Positions 10,494 to 19,224 are shown, counted from the stretch's first letter. The stretch: 64,000 bases of DNA from Chitinophaga sp. (GCF_019236475.1 NZ_JAFAIX010000009.1:124001-188000); one strand, 5' to 3'. Numbers and translations: made by a program. Notes: generated by a model from the sequence alone, not told the origin.

Positions 10494-11345
10494 ATGAAAC
10501 GTTTTTTAAGTATCTCTATTCTATTCTTTGCTGCTTGCTTCGTGACCCGTGTTCAGGCACAGGCGCCACTTCGTGTAATCAGTTATAACATCCTCGAAGG
10601 AATGACCACCGATACCACCAAAGGCAAGAAGGTATTCGTAGAATGGATTAAACAATTCAACCCGGATATCATGGCTTTGCAGGAATGCAACGGGTTTACC
10701 CAGAAATCGCTGGAAGACCTGGCGGCTACCTGGGGCCATCCATATGCGGTTATTGTAAAGGAGAATGGCTATCCAACCGGTATCACGTCTAGATATCCTA
10801 TCACAGGTATTCAGAAAGTGAATGAAAACATGACGCATGGTTTCATCATGGCTAATATCAATGGCTATAATGTGGTAGTACTGCATCTCAATCCGCATAA
10901 ATACCGCAAGAGAAATGAAGAAATCGCTACTATCCTTACCAATATGGAAAGGAAAAATGAAAAGAATAATTGGATCATCATGGGCGATTTCAATTCAAAC
11001 ACTCCATTGGATAAACATAGACTGGATTCCAATAAAATAAAATCTTGGCAGGCAAACGGTTTGAAAACTAACCCTAATATCGACAACCTTGTAAATGGCA
11101 ATATGATTGATTATGCTGTACAGCAGCGCATGCTGGATGCTGGTTTTACCGATGCCCTCTATGAAACAGACAAGCAACAGAAAGCCGCTACTGGTAAGGA
11201 TACTATCCGTACAACAACACGTATCGACTATATCTATCTCAGTAAAGATCTGGCAAAGAAGTTAATGACTTGTCATTTCATTTACGATGATTTTACTGCT
11301 AAATATTCGGATCACCAGCCGGTATACATGGAAATTAAAAAATAA
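10494..11345 (+). CDS. Exported endonuclease/exonuclease/phosphatase-fold hydrolase
   Basis: A 283-residue protein with an N-terminal signal peptide (to about residue 23, ending VQAQA). The EEP-fold catalytic set is visible in order: SYNILEG (metal-binding Asn), ALQE (Glu), the GDFNS pair, DYIYLS, and the terminal SDHQPV with the catalytic His. The family hydrolyses phosphodiester or phosphomonoester bonds in DNA, RNA, inositol phosphates or sphingolipids; which of these cannot be read here. Its place between SusD and a DUF5689 lipoprotein suggests it cuts the substrate imported by this locus, perhaps a nucleic acid or other organophosphate. Confidence 0.9.
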   Translation: MKRFLSISILFFAACFVTRVQAQAPLRVISYNILEGMTTDTTKGKKVFVEWIKQFNPDIMALQECNGFTQKSLEDLAATWGHPYAVIVKENGYPTGITSRYPITGIQKVNENMTHGFIMANINGYNVVVLHLNPHKYRKRNEEIATILTNMERKNEKNNWIIMGDFNSNTPLDKHRLDSNKIKSWQANGLKTNPNIDNLVNGNMIDYAVQQRMLDAGFTDALYETDKQQKAATGKDTIRTTTRIDYIYLSKDLAKKLMTCHFIYDDFTAKYSDHQPVYMEIKK

Positions 11346-11353
11346 GCACTGTC

Positions 11354-13387
11354 ATGGGAAAATATCTGTACATCATAGCTTGTTTATTACTGGGAGTGAT
11401 CGCGTGCCGAAAGTCGGAAGATTATAAATTCAGCACGCCATTGGCCATCGATAGTCGAATCGTTAGAGTAGACGTTCCTGCGGATACGACACGCATTATC
11501 GTATATGCGGACGGCGACTGGAAAATGGAGCCTGTAGCCGAAACACCCTGGTTACAATTGCAAACGAATAGTGGTCACGGTAAGGGCGAAGTGCTGGTGC
11601 AAGTAAAAGATAACAGCGGACAGTTGCCGCGCGCCGCCAAACTGGTGGTACGCGGTGGAGGAAAAACAGACACCATCGTGCTGCAACAGAAAGGTATCGT
11701 ACCTACACTGACCCTCGCCGACAAAACTGCACAGACTATCTCTAATGGCGGAACCTACAAAACTGCCATTAACACTAACATCCCAATGAACCTGATGACT
11801 ATAACTTATAGTTATGATTCAACTGGGGCTACCAACTGGGTATCTGGATTGCAGATAAAAGACGGATATTTGTTTTTTAAGACAGATACGAACCAATTGT
11901 CTGTCATCCGTAGTGTGGTAATGCGATTGAGTTATTTGGACGCGTTGGGTACTACTACTAAGGACACGCTCTTGATCCAACAAAAGCCGGGTATGAGTTT
12001 CGAAGGCGCGGTGCAAAAGGATTTCGCTTATGTAAAACAAGCACTGGCCAATGGCGTGATCAATGAAAATATCTATGTAGAAGGTATCGTTGTAAGCGAT
12101 AAAGGGCATCCTAATATCGCACAGAACTTAAATACACCTGCCAATAAACACGTTCTGGATAAAACCGAAAATAGTATAGCCGTGTACGTACAAAGTCTGG
12201 ATGGTACTAGTGGTCTTTATTTCAGGACAGCAACACCAGGAGATAACATCTTTAACTTCAATGATCGTGTAAAAATCTGGCTGAAAGGTACTAGTGTACA
12301 GCAATTGCAAAATCCTGCGCGCACCATTATTTCCAACCTGGATGTATTACATATCATGAAAAAGGATGTAGGTACGACCTCATTACTGCCGAAGGAAAAG
12401 TACATGGCTGACCTGACAGATAATGATCTCTATACTTACACCAAACTCAAAGATGTAGAGATATCTATTCCTAGTGGGTCCTTTACCAATATCAATGAAG
12501 GTTACACGGCGAGAATGGATTGTTATCCCATGAACATTAGGGATATACAAGGCAACAGTATGTATATGCTTACCAATCTGGACGTGCCTTATCGCCGGGA
12601 TGGTAAACAGGTGCCGCAAGGATCGGGTACCATTGCGGGTATCCTGGTGCATGAAGAATATGACCGTTATGGTGGGAATATCGGGCGGTATGCGATTCGC
12701 CATCTGAAAAGGGAAGATATTGCATTGAGTGATGATCGCAATAATGGGTTCTCAAAAGTATTGGCAGAGTGGAGTCGTTTTAAAAACGAATATGCTAACA
12801 CCCCAACAGATGCGCTGAACCCACTTACTCCTGATATCGGTACAGGGCGTATTACGCAGAGTAGTAAAACCTGGCTCGATTTCACCGCTAATGGCATCAC
12901 TGGCACCACCGACTATAACGGATTATTACAAGAACCTACTACCAACAAAGGTGCTGTAACCAACGGTGGCTGGGGATGTAAAGGATGGTGGAATACGGTA
13001 ACAAATACAGGGGAATATTGGGCGATGGAAGTTTCTTCTGCTGGTATTTCTACACCATTATCCATGCAAATAGAGGGAAATACAGATATCGGAGGGCCTC
13101 GCAACTTTGTGGCGGAATGGTCTGTGAATAACAGTACTTGGAATAGTATAGGCAGCTTTACTTTTGAAGACGTGGCCAACTGGTCCAATACCTTACTCAC
13201 ACAGGTAGCGGGATTTAAGGTATTGAACTTCCAATTACCACCGGCCGCTTCCGGACAAAATCATTTGTACATTCGATTGAGAGTAGCGAATAAGAATGTG
13301 GGGACTACCAATGCTGCCACAGGCGGCACTTTGACTACCACCACTTCGTGCAGATTGGTACATGTCTCCCTAAAATATAATAAATAG
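11354..13387 (+). CDS. DUF5689-type surface lipoprotein with BACON-like N-terminal domains
   Basis: A 677-residue lipoprotein with lipobox Cys18. Residues about 30-115 resemble a BACON-type immunoglobulin-like domain, containing TPWLQLQTNSGHGKGEV and a closing TIVLQQKG; a second similar module runs to about 210. A DUF5689 (OB-fold-like) region follows at about 215-430, and a C-terminal beta-rich jelly-roll-like domain at about 480-677. DUF5689 is often found attached to secreted nucleases in Bacteroidota, which fits the phosphodiesterase-fold gene 8 bases upstream. I infer a surface role in holding the substrate of this locus. It is the last gene of the operon. Confidence 0.8.
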   Translation: MGKYLYIIACLLLGVIACRKSEDYKFSTPLAIDSRIVRVDVPADTTRIIVYADGDWKMEPVAETPWLQLQTNSGHGKGEVLVQVKDNSGQLPRAAKLVVRGGGKTDTIVLQQKGIVPTLTLADKTAQTISNGGTYKTAINTNIPMNLMTITYSYDSTGATNWVSGLQIKDGYLFFKTDTNQLSVIRSVVMRLSYLDALGTTTKDTLLIQQKPGMSFEGAVQKDFAYVKQALANGVINENIYVEGIVVSDKGHPNIAQNLNTPANKHVLDKTENSIAVYVQSLDGTSGLYFRTATPGDNIFNFNDRVKIWLKGTSVQQLQNPARTIISNLDVLHIMKKDVGTTSLLPKEKYMADLTDNDLYTYTKLKDVEISIPSGSFTNINEGYTARMDCYPMNIRDIQGNSMYMLTNLDVPYRRDGKQVPQGSGTIAGILVHEEYDRYGGNIGRYAIRHLKREDIALSDDRNNGFSKVLAEWSRFKNEYANTPTDALNPLTPDIGTGRITQSSKTWLDFTANGITGTTDYNGLLQEPTTNKGAVTNGGWGCKGWWNTVTNTGEYWAMEVSSAGISTPLSMQIEGNTDIGGPRNFVAEWSVNNSTWNSIGSFTFEDVANWSNTLLTQVAGFKVLNFQLPPAASGQNHLYIRLRVANKNVGTTNAATGGTLTTTTSCRLVHVSLKYNK

Positions 13388-13412
13388 AAAATCTCCTTCC
13401 CATTCCCTGCCT

Positions 13413-13490
13413 GTCGTCCCTGCCCGCTGGGAAGGAACGACAAAAAACGAAGAGGGAGTGACGTCGTAGACGTCACTCCCTCTTCGTTTT
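13413..13490. repeat. Two-hairpin intergenic element, copy 1 (also acts as bidirectional terminator)
   Basis: The first hairpin (13413-13441) opens with GTCGTCCCTGCCCGCTGG and closes with GGAACGAC. After six A residues comes a perfect 22-bp inverted repeat: arms 13444-13465 and 13469-13490 around a 3-base GTA centre, with GACGTC on both sides. The flanking A and T runs make the second hairpin a good terminator for both the + gene ending at 13387 and the - gene ending at 13502. The same two-part arrangement with a shared 18-base core recurs at 21065-21148. Confidence 0.85.
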
Positions 13491-13501
13491 GATACATGCT
13501 A

Positions 13502-14389
13502 TCAGGCAGTTGCCCGTAATTTCCTATGTTGCCAGGTGACCCTCACCATTTGCAGTATTACAGAAAGTATAATGCAGGCCAAACCACCATAAAAAGCAGG
13601 ATTGAGGTATTTATTTTCATGGAAGATCACAAATGCCATTATGATGCTGTATACCGGTTCCAGGTTGAAGCAAAGGTTCACCGTAAAAGGAGAAATCTTT
13701 GTCAGGGCGCTCATGCTCAGTAGGTACATACAGATCGTGCAGGCCCAGGAGAGAATGAGCAGGTACACCCAATCCATCGTGCCGGGGAGGAGACTCGCAA
13801 CCGGGAATAGATGCAGGTAGATAGGCGCCAACAGCGTCAGCACAGCCAATCCTGTAGACAGCTCGTAAAACGTGATGGTTTTAGTATCGAAGCGTTTGAT
13901 CAGTCGCTTATTGAAAACGGTAAACAAGGCCGCAAACATGGCCGAGATAATACCCAATATGATACCGGTTCTGTATTGTGTGTCGAAATGAAAGATCAGC
14001 AAAATCCCTCCCAGCGTGAGTAAGCTGAGGAGCATTTCCACTGTATCGAAGCGGCGTCTGTTGATCAACGGATCGAAAATCGCGGTGAAAAGACTGGTCA
14101 GACTGAAACAGACCACTGCAATAGACACGTTGGCATATTTGATACTGCCGTAAAAGAACAGCCAGTGTAATGCCACTACCACTCCCGTACTGCCAATGGG
14201 CAGAATATCCTTCCAGGAGAGTTTTTTTAATGTTCCCTGGAAACGGAAGAGGAAGAACATGGTGATAACAGTGATGAAGAGACGATACCAAACCAGCATT
14301 CCTTCATTGAGGGTAATCAGTTTACCCAGAATGCCGGTAAATCCTGCAAGGAATACCGAGAGGTGAAGTTCTAAAAAAGCTTTTTTCAT
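13502..14389 (-). CDS. EamA/DMT-superfamily permease
   Basis: A 295-residue integral membrane protein with about ten hydrophobic helices arranged as two EamA repeats. The second repeat begins near residue 145 (ISAMFAALFTVFNKRL) and ends with the typical NLEPVYSIIMAFVIFHE segment followed by two closing helices. Family members export metabolites such as amino acids or nucleosides. The substrate here cannot be told. It follows the mannosyltransferase gene by 76 bases in the same direction and is the last gene of that minus-strand cluster. Confidence 0.9.
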   Translation of the reverse strand: MKKAFLELHLSVFLAGFTGILGKLITLNEGMLVWYRLFITVITMFFLFRFQGTLKKLSWKDILPIGSTGVVVALHWLFFYGSIKYANVSIAVVCFSLTSLFTAIFDPLINRRRFDTVEMLLSLLTLGGILLIFHFDTQYRTGIILGIISAMFAALFTVFNKRLIKRFDTKTITFYELSTGLAVLTLLAPIYLHLFPVASLLPGTMDWVYLLILSWACTICMYLLSMSALTKISPFTVNLCFNLEPVYSIIMAFVIFHENKYLNPAFYGGLACIILSVILQMVRVTWQHRKLRATA

Positions 14390-14439
14390 GATAAACCGCC
14401 ATGGGCGGGATTGCGCGGCAAAGATGGTTCCCGGAAGGG

Positions 14440-14467
14440 AAGCATACCGTCTGCTGACGGTATGCTT
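14440..14467. terminator. Hairpin between mannosyltransferase and permease genes
   Basis: A perfect 12-bp stem (AAGCATACCGTC and its complement) with a TGCT loop. It overlaps the stop codon of the minus-strand mannosyltransferase gene. There is no T run on either side, so termination is likely partial; it may instead stabilise the upstream message. Confidence 0.5.
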
Positions 14468-15245
14468 AATTACTTACACGCTTCTTATACTTGCGGAAGA
14501 GACTTTGCCATTGAATTTTCAGGACACCGAGGATTCCCTCTTTCACAATGCCTTTACTCATTTTGGAATAGCCTTCCTTACGGTCTTTAAATGTGATAGG
14601 AACTTCGGCGATTTTGAAGCCCAGTTTCCAGGCGGTAAATTTCATTTCTATCTGGAATGCATAACCAACGAACTGGATCTGGTCCAGGTTGATGGCTTCC
14701 AGTACTGCGTTGCTATAGCAAACGAAACCTGCAGTCGGATCTTTCACCGGCATCCAGGTGATCAGTCCTACATAGATAGAAGCACCGTAGGAGAGCACCG
14801 CTCTATCCCATGGCCAGTTTTCTGTTTTCCCACCTTTTACGTACCTGGAGCCAACGGCTACGTCTGCACCACCTTTGGCGCATGCGTCGTAAAGGCGAAC
14901 CAGGTCTTTCGGGTTATGGGAAAAGTCAGCATCCATTTCGAAAATATAGCGATAGCCTCTGGCCAGCGCCCATTTAAACCCATGAATGTATGCGGTACCC
15001 AAGCCCTGCTTGCCGGAACGTTCTTCCAGGAAGAGCGCATTGGGATGTGTACCCTGCAATGATTTTACAATGGCGCCGGTACCATCCGGAGAACCATCGT
15101 CAACTATCAGGACATGGAAATCCTGCTGTAAGGAAAATACAGCGTCAATGATGTTTTGGATGTTGTCCTTTTCATTGTACGTAGGTATGATGACAAGCTT
15201 TTCCAATTCGGCAGATGATGTTTTAGGACTGCGAAAATAATTCAA
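14466..15245 (-). CDS. Polyprenol monophosphomannose synthase (GT2 family)
   Basis: A 259-residue family 2 glycosyltransferase of the dolichol/polyprenol-phosphate mannosyltransferase type. It shows VIIPTYNEKDN at the N-terminus, the nucleotide-binding VDDGSPDGTG, and the metal-binding MDADFSHNP. It has no C-terminal membrane domain, as expected for the soluble class. It would transfer mannose from GDP-mannose to a polyprenyl phosphate at the membrane. The exonuclease gene lies 33 bases upstream, so they are probably co-transcribed. Confidence 0.92.
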   Translation of the reverse strand: MNYFRSPKTSSAELEKLVIIPTYNEKDNIQNIIDAVFSLQQDFHVLIVDDGSPDGTGAIVKSLQGTHPNALFLEERSGKQGLGTAYIHGFKWALARGYRYIFEMDADFSHNPKDLVRLYDACAKGGADVAVGSRYVKGGKTENWPWDRAVLSYGASIYVGLITWMPVKDPTAGFVCYSNAVLEAINLDQIQFVGYAFQIEMKFTAWKLGFKIAEVPITFKDRKEGYSKMSKGIVKEGILGVLKIQWQSLFRKYKKRVSN

Positions 15246-15278
15246 TTCGGCTGCAAGTTAGGTTGTTCTACCGGAAGA

Positions 15279-16052
15279 TTACATTTTTTTTAACATCATA
15301 TTATAATAAATCTCCGAGAGTTTTTGTTTTGTATTCAGTGGGAAATCGGCTTTCATCATCCAATCATAGTATTGAGGTTCTATTTTCAGGACTTCCCTTA
15401 CTGGTTTCCCCTTGTATTTTCCGAAGTTGAATACTTCCTGTCCGCCTTGCATCACGATTCTGCGGGCGAAGTCCACATAATCTTCTTCTTTGGTAAAGGT
15501 AGCCAGGGCGTCGATATCGTTCTGGAGTTGTTCGTACCTAGTGAGCTGGGCTTCTAGGATTTCGTAGGTAGCCAGGGCGTCTGCTTCGGCGCTATGGGCA
15601 TTCTCCAGGTTTTTATCGCAGTAGAATTTGTAGGCAGCACTGAGGGTACGTTTTTCCATCAGGTGGAAGATGCGCTGTACATCTACGAATTTACGTTTAG
15701 TGATATCGAATTCCATTTCTGCGCGGAGGAATTCCTCTACCAGCAACGGAATATCGAAGCGGTTAGAATTGTAACCTGCCAGGTCACAGTTCTCCAGGAA
15801 CATTTTCAGTTCATTGGCAGACTGTTTGAAGGTAGGCGCATCTTTCACATCTTCATCGCTGATACCATGAATTGCTGTAGATCCTGCAGGAATTGGCATT
15901 CCTGGGTTGATACGCTTTACTTTGGACTGAGTTGTTTTATCAGGAAATACTTTAATGATAGCAATTTCAATGATACGATCGGTAGCTACATTAGTACCTG
16001 TAGTTTCCAGATCAATAACGGCCAGAGGCCTTTTGAGGAGCAAAGAAGACAT
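15279..16052 (-). CDS. DnaQ-like 3'-5' exonuclease
   Basis: A 257-residue DEDDh exonuclease. ExoI is AVIDLETTGT near residue 15, ExoII is YNSNRFDIPLL near residue 95, and ExoIII is HSAEADALATYE near residue 155. The C-terminal 75 residues hold a second small domain (FGKYKGKPVREV) resembling the extension found in exodeoxyribonuclease X-like proteins. It could proofread or repair DNA or degrade RNA. Its frame is packed between mpl and the mannosyltransferase with 33-base gaps on both sides, indicating one transcript. Confidence 0.92.
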   Translation of the reverse strand: MSSLLLKRPLAVIDLETTGTNVATDRIIEIAIIKVFPDKTTQSKVKRINPGMPIPAGSTAIHGISDEDVKDAPTFKQSANELKMFLENCDLAGYNSNRFDIPLLVEEFLRAEMEFDITKRKFVDVQRIFHLMEKRTLSAAYKFYCDKNLENAHSAEADALATYEILEAQLTRYEQLQNDIDALATFTKEEDYVDFARRIVMQGGQEVFNFGKYKGKPVREVLKIEPQYYDWMMKADFPLNTKQKLSEIYYNMMLKKM

Positions 16053-16085
16053 TATCTGTTGTTTATAATTGTTTTGTTTTAGTAA

Positions 16086-17441
16086 TTAACCGAGCAATTT
16101 GGACAGTCCGTTGAAGTCGATACCATCATAAGTACCTGAGCTCATCAGCAACAGGTTGGTATGGTCGTATGCTTGTTTTTCAAGGAAAGCCTCAAAGGTA
16201 GCACGGTCTGTAAAGATATGCAGGTCATTTCTGCCGAAGCGGGCTTTTACCAGTTCGGGGTCCAGATCAGGCATACGTTTTATTTCGAGGGCATGTTTGC
16301 TGTAGAAGACGCCTGCTACATCTGCCGGGTCCATGGCGCCTGCATATTGGGTCAGGAAGTCTGCATTGAGACTGCTATACGTATGCAGTTCCAGTACGGC
16401 AATCAACTTGCGGTCTGGATATTGTTGTTTTACCGCTTCCATGGTGGCTTTCACTTTGGAAGGCGCATGGGCAAAATCGCGATAAATAGCGCTGCGTTCA
16501 TTTTTAGCCACCAGTTCCAGGCGTTTAGCGGCTCCTTTGAAACCAGCAATGCCGGCCAGGAATGCCTCGTCGGAGATACCCAATTCATTACATACCAGCT
16601 TAGCCGCGTGCATATTCAGCAGGTTGTGACCGCCGAATACTTCCAGGTCAGCGAAGCCTTCATCGAAAAAGACCCTCGTTACGCCATTACGTATCATATG
16701 GATAGGCATGTTGTAAGGGATCAGCTTCAGATGGCGTCCTTCCTGGGCTACTAGCTCAGCAAGTTCTGTATCACTGCTGTTATAGATCAGTACACCACCG
16801 GCTTCCATGGTACGCAGAAAGATGGCAAACTGCTCTTTGTATATCTCGTAGGTAGGAAAAACGTTGATATGATCCCAGGCAATACCCGTCAATACGGCTA
16901 TCTGTGGATGCAGGAAATGGAATTTCGGCCTTTTTTCGATGACGGAAGCCGGGTATTCATCTGCCTCACATACGATTACCGGGGCGTCTGTGATGTTCAC
17001 CGACTGTGCAAAACCTTCCAGTTTAGCGCCTACCAGGTAGTCGAACTGCTTGCCGCTATGTTGCAGTACATGCATAATCATAGCGGTGGTAGTGGTTTTA
17101 CCGTGACTACCGCCAACGGCTACACGGGTTTTGTGGATAGATTCCTGGTAAATGTATTCCGGGAAGGAATATATTTTCAGGTTGAGTTCTTTGGCACGGA
17201 TCAGCTCTGGATTGTCGGCCCGAGCGTGCATGCCAAGGATAACGGCATCCAGGTCTGGGGTAATTCTGGTAGCGTCCCACCCGGTGGAAGGGGGGAGGAT
17301 TCCGGCCTGCCTGAGGTTGGAAAGGGCGGGTTCAAATATTTCATCATCACTGCCGCTCACTTCATACCCTTTGATTTTCAAGGCTATGGCTAACTGGTGC
17401 ATCACACTTCCTCCAATCGCTATAAAATGTACTTTTGTCAT
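16086..17441 (-). CDS. mpl: UDP-N-acetylmuramate:tripeptide ligase (Mpl), murein recycling
   Basis: A 451-residue Mur ligase. The N-terminal Rossmann-like part starts VHFIAIGGSVM; the ATP loop is GGSHGKTTTTAM near residue 110; the central domain has CEADEYPAS and TGIAWDHINVFP; the C-terminal domain has RDFAHAPSKVKATM. These are Mpl rather than MurC features (the wording of the first glycine loop and the EADEYPAS stretch). Mpl reattaches the recovered L-Ala-gamma-D-Glu-meso-DAP peptide to UDP-MurNAc in the cytoplasm. It heads the minus-strand cluster. Confidence 0.92.
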   Translation of the reverse strand: MTKVHFIAIGGSVMHQLAIALKIKGYEVSGSDDEIFEPALSNLRQAGILPPSTGWDATRITPDLDAVILGMHARADNPELIRAKELNLKIYSFPEYIYQESIHKTRVAVGGSHGKTTTTAMIMHVLQHSGKQFDYLVGAKLEGFAQSVNITDAPVIVCEADEYPASVIEKRPKFHFLHPQIAVLTGIAWDHINVFPTYEIYKEQFAIFLRTMEAGGVLIYNSSDTELAELVAQEGRHLKLIPYNMPIHMIRNGVTRVFFDEGFADLEVFGGHNLLNMHAAKLVCNELGISDEAFLAGIAGFKGAAKRLELVAKNERSAIYRDFAHAPSKVKATMEAVKQQYPDRKLIAVLELHTYSSLNADFLTQYAGAMDPADVAGVFYSKHALEIKRMPDLDPELVKARFGRNDLHIFTDRATFEAFLEKQAYDHTNLLLMSSGTYDGIDFNGLSKLLG

Positions 17442-17474
17442 GGCGTTTTTAAGATCACTACCAGATATATAGTG

Positions 17475-17504
17475 TTGTTTTTTATAATGTATTTTTTATC
17501 TTTG
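17475..17504 (+). promoter_or_regulatory. Bacteroidota-type promoter for the small lipoprotein/ytxJ pair
   Basis: A -33 TTG at 17475-17477 and a perfect -7 TATCTTTG at 17497-17504 are separated by 19 bases. Transcription should start near 17510, about 80 bases before the first start codon. It is the best-formed promoter in this part of the window. Confidence 0.7.
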
Positions 17505-17590
17505 CAAAATAACGTTAACAAACACGATTAAAAAAGAGATCGTATCATATTTCCTGTGAAATTTCGTTTTACTTATTTAAAACTCCCATC

Positions 17591-17746
17591 ATGAAACCTT
17601 ACGTAAGAATTTTGGGCTGCACCGCGATGTTATTTATCTTTGCAGCTTTCCTGACATCCTGCGCGACGCATCAGAAACTGGGCTGCCCTATGAGAGGAAT
17701 GGGGATGGTGCCTACGCATAACGCAGACCAAATCAAGCATTGCTAA
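17591..17746 (+). CDS. Small lipoprotein, 51 residues, unknown function
   Basis: A 51-residue frame that starts ATG at 17591. It has two basic residues, a hydrophobic stretch (residues 8-21) and a lipobox LTSC with Cys24, then a 27-residue mature part ending in Cys51. The mature part carries Cys32 and is rich in Met and Gly (PMRGMGMVP), a composition that could bind metal, though that is only a guess. A good promoter lies upstream and the next gene starts 7 bases after the stop, so it is very likely real and co-expressed with the ytxJ-like gene. Confidence 0.75.
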   Translation: MKPYVRILGCTAMLFIFAAFLTSCATHQKLGCPMRGMGMVPTHNADQIKHC

Positions 17747-17753
17747 TTCAAAA

Positions 17754-18083
17754 ATGAACTGGATAACGTTAACCGATGAGGAGCAATTGCAGCAAATTAA
17801 CGCTGCATCTGCAGAGCAAACAATCGCCATTTTCAAGCACAGTACTCGCTGTTCTATCAGTTCCATGGCCAAATCCAGGCTGGAAAGGGCAGCAGTTCCC
17901 AGCGCGTTAACGTTTTATTACTTGGACCTGATTTCCTATAGGTCTGTATCCAACGCTATTGAGGCATTGTATGGCGTGCCTCACGAATCTCCGCAAATAT
18001 TGCTCATCCGCAATGGTAAATGTATCTATGACGAAAGTCATAACGGTATCCGCATGGAAGAAATTGCGGAACATGTGGCCTAA
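17754..18083 (+). CDS. ytxJ: YtxJ/BrxC-like bacillithiol-associated redox protein
   Basis: A 109-residue thioredoxin-fold protein. It has the single conserved redox cysteine in FKHSTRCSIS (Cys33), matching the one-cysteine active site of YtxJ (BrxC), and the cis-Pro region ESPQILLIRNGK near residues 80-91. In bacillithiol users YtxJ removes or forms mixed disulfides between bacillithiol and proteins. Its presence suggests this host makes bacillithiol, but no bsh gene is in the window. It is 7 bases after the small lipoprotein gene. Confidence 0.88.
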   Translation: MNWITLTDEEQLQQINAASAEQTIAIFKHSTRCSISSMAKSRLERAAVPSALTFYYLDLISYRSVSNAIEALYGVPHESPQILLIRNGKCIYDESHNGIRMEEIAEHVA

Positions 18084-18106
18084 ATAATATTCGTGACAAG
18101 ATATTG

Positions 18107-18134
18107 ATAAAGGTCCGCCATGGCGGACCTTTAT
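18107..18134 (+). terminator. Palindromic terminator after ytxJ
   Basis: A perfect 28-base inverted repeat centred at 18120/18121 (core GGTCCGCCATGGCGGACC), with A-rich and T-rich ends. It lies 24 bases after the ytxJ stop and ends that transcript. Confidence 0.8.
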
Positions 18135-18165
18135 TAGTTTTTAGGGAGACACGACCAAAAATACC

Positions 18166-18173
18166 TAGCTTTG
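18166..18173 (+). promoter_or_regulatory. -7 element immediately before ubiX
   Basis: TAGCTTTG matches TAnnTTTG exactly and ends 4 bases before the ubiX ATG at 18178. If it is used, the message would start at or next to the start codon. A T-rich stretch at 18138-18142 might serve as a poor -33 element. Confidence 0.45.
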
Positions 18174-18177
18174 CTCC

Positions 18178-18750
18178 ATGAAGCATCGTATAGTTGTAGC
18201 TGTTACTGGAGCCAGCGGCTCTATATATGCCCGTCAGTTGCTAAACAAGCTGGCAAAGGCACAGGAACAGTTGGATGAAGTGGCCGTTGTGATGACGGAG
18301 AATGCCAAAACAGTATGGCAGACAGAACTAAATAATACCGAATACCTAGATATTCCCTTTAAATTTTACAGTCAGCAGGATTTCCATGCGCCCTTTGCTT
18401 CTGGCTCCGGACGTTTTAATACCATGATCCTCTGTCCTTGCTCCATGGGCACACTCGGACGTGTTGCGACGGGCATCTCCAATGATCTGATCACCCGTGC
18501 CGCCGATGTGGTGCTGAAAGAAAGACGTAAGCTCATCTGCGTTGTCAGGGAAACGCCCTATAACCTGATGCATATACGAAATATGGAAGCGGTGACATTG
18601 GCCGGTGGGATTATCTGCCCAGCTACTCCCTCTTTTTACAGCGTTCCGAAAACCATCGAAGAAGTGGCGGATACCGTGGTAGACCGTATCCTGGATCTGG
18701 CAGGTGTGGAGATCAAGACTTACCGCTGGGGCAGCGATAGCAATAGTTAA
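18178..18750 (+). CDS. ubiX: Flavin prenyltransferase UbiX
   Basis: A 190-residue flavoprotein of the UbiX/Pad1 family. It begins RIVVAVTGASGSIYARQL, the FMN-phosphate loop, and contains CPCSMGTLGRVATGISN and LKERRKLICVVRETP, which are signature stretches. UbiX joins dimethylallyl phosphate to reduced FMN to give the prenylated cofactor of UbiD decarboxylases, used in quinone synthesis. It is followed 43 bases later by aroQ, consistent with a link to chorismate-derived quinones. Confidence 0.96.
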   Translation: MKHRIVVAVTGASGSIYARQLLNKLAKAQEQLDEVAVVMTENAKTVWQTELNNTEYLDIPFKFYSQQDFHAPFASGSGRFNTMILCPCSMGTLGRVATGISNDLITRAADVVLKERRKLICVVRETPYNLMHIRNMEAVTLAGGIICPATPSFYSVPKTIEEVADTVVDRILDLAGVEIKTYRWGSDSNS

Positions 18751-18793
18751 GCGGATTATTTATCTTAGTGCCCGTATCTTTCTTACTTATTTT

Positions 18794-19207
18794 ATGCAGA
18801 TCGTAATTATAAACGGCCCAAATCTCAACCTCCTCGGAAAAAGAGAACCAGGCATATATGGCAATGAATCTTTCGAAGATTACCTGGAAACATTGAAAAA
18901 GACCTTTCCACAGGTGAATTTCACGTACTTCCAGAGCAACGTAGAAGGAGAACTGATTAATTACCTCCACCAGGTGGGCTTTTCCGCAGATGGTATTCTC
19001 CTGAATGCTGGCGGTTATACCCATACTTCCGTGGCTATCAGAGATGCGATTGCCGGTATTAAAACCCCTGTGATCGAAGTACATATCAGTAATGTATATG
19101 CCAGGGAAGAATTCAGACATACTTCCTTGATTGCACCTAAATGTGTGGGGTCTATCTGCGGACTAGGTATGAAAGGATATCAATTGGGTGTGGAATATTT
19201 CCTGTAA
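18794..19207 (+). CDS. aroQ: Type II 3-dehydroquinate dehydratase AroQ
   Basis: A 137-residue enzyme when started at the ATG at 18794; the frame is open further upstream but homology begins MQIVIINGPNLNLLG. The catalytic Tyr region is GIYGNESF, the active-site Asn is in LNAGGYTHTS, and the catalytic His is in EVHISNVYAREEFR. It dehydrates 3-dehydroquinate in the shikimate pathway. Length and motif order are normal for the family. It probably shares a transcript with ubiX. Confidence 0.96.
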   Translation: MQIVIINGPNLNLLGKREPGIYGNESFEDYLETLKKTFPQVNFTYFQSNVEGELINYLHQVGFSADGILLNAGGYTHTSVAIRDAIAGIKTPVIEVHISNVYAREEFRHTSLIAPKCVGSICGLGMKGYQLGVEYFL

Positions 19208-19224
19208 AGGATTGTACATATCTT

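Noticed and set aside
14388..15062. Long + strand open frame antisense to the mannosyltransferase gene
   Set aside because: It overlaps a clear GT2 gene on the other strand, has no recognisable motif, and reads as the shadow of that gene.
16161..16754. Long + strand open frame antisense to mpl
   Set aside because: The mpl gene has full Mur ligase motifs on the minus strand; the antisense frame has none.
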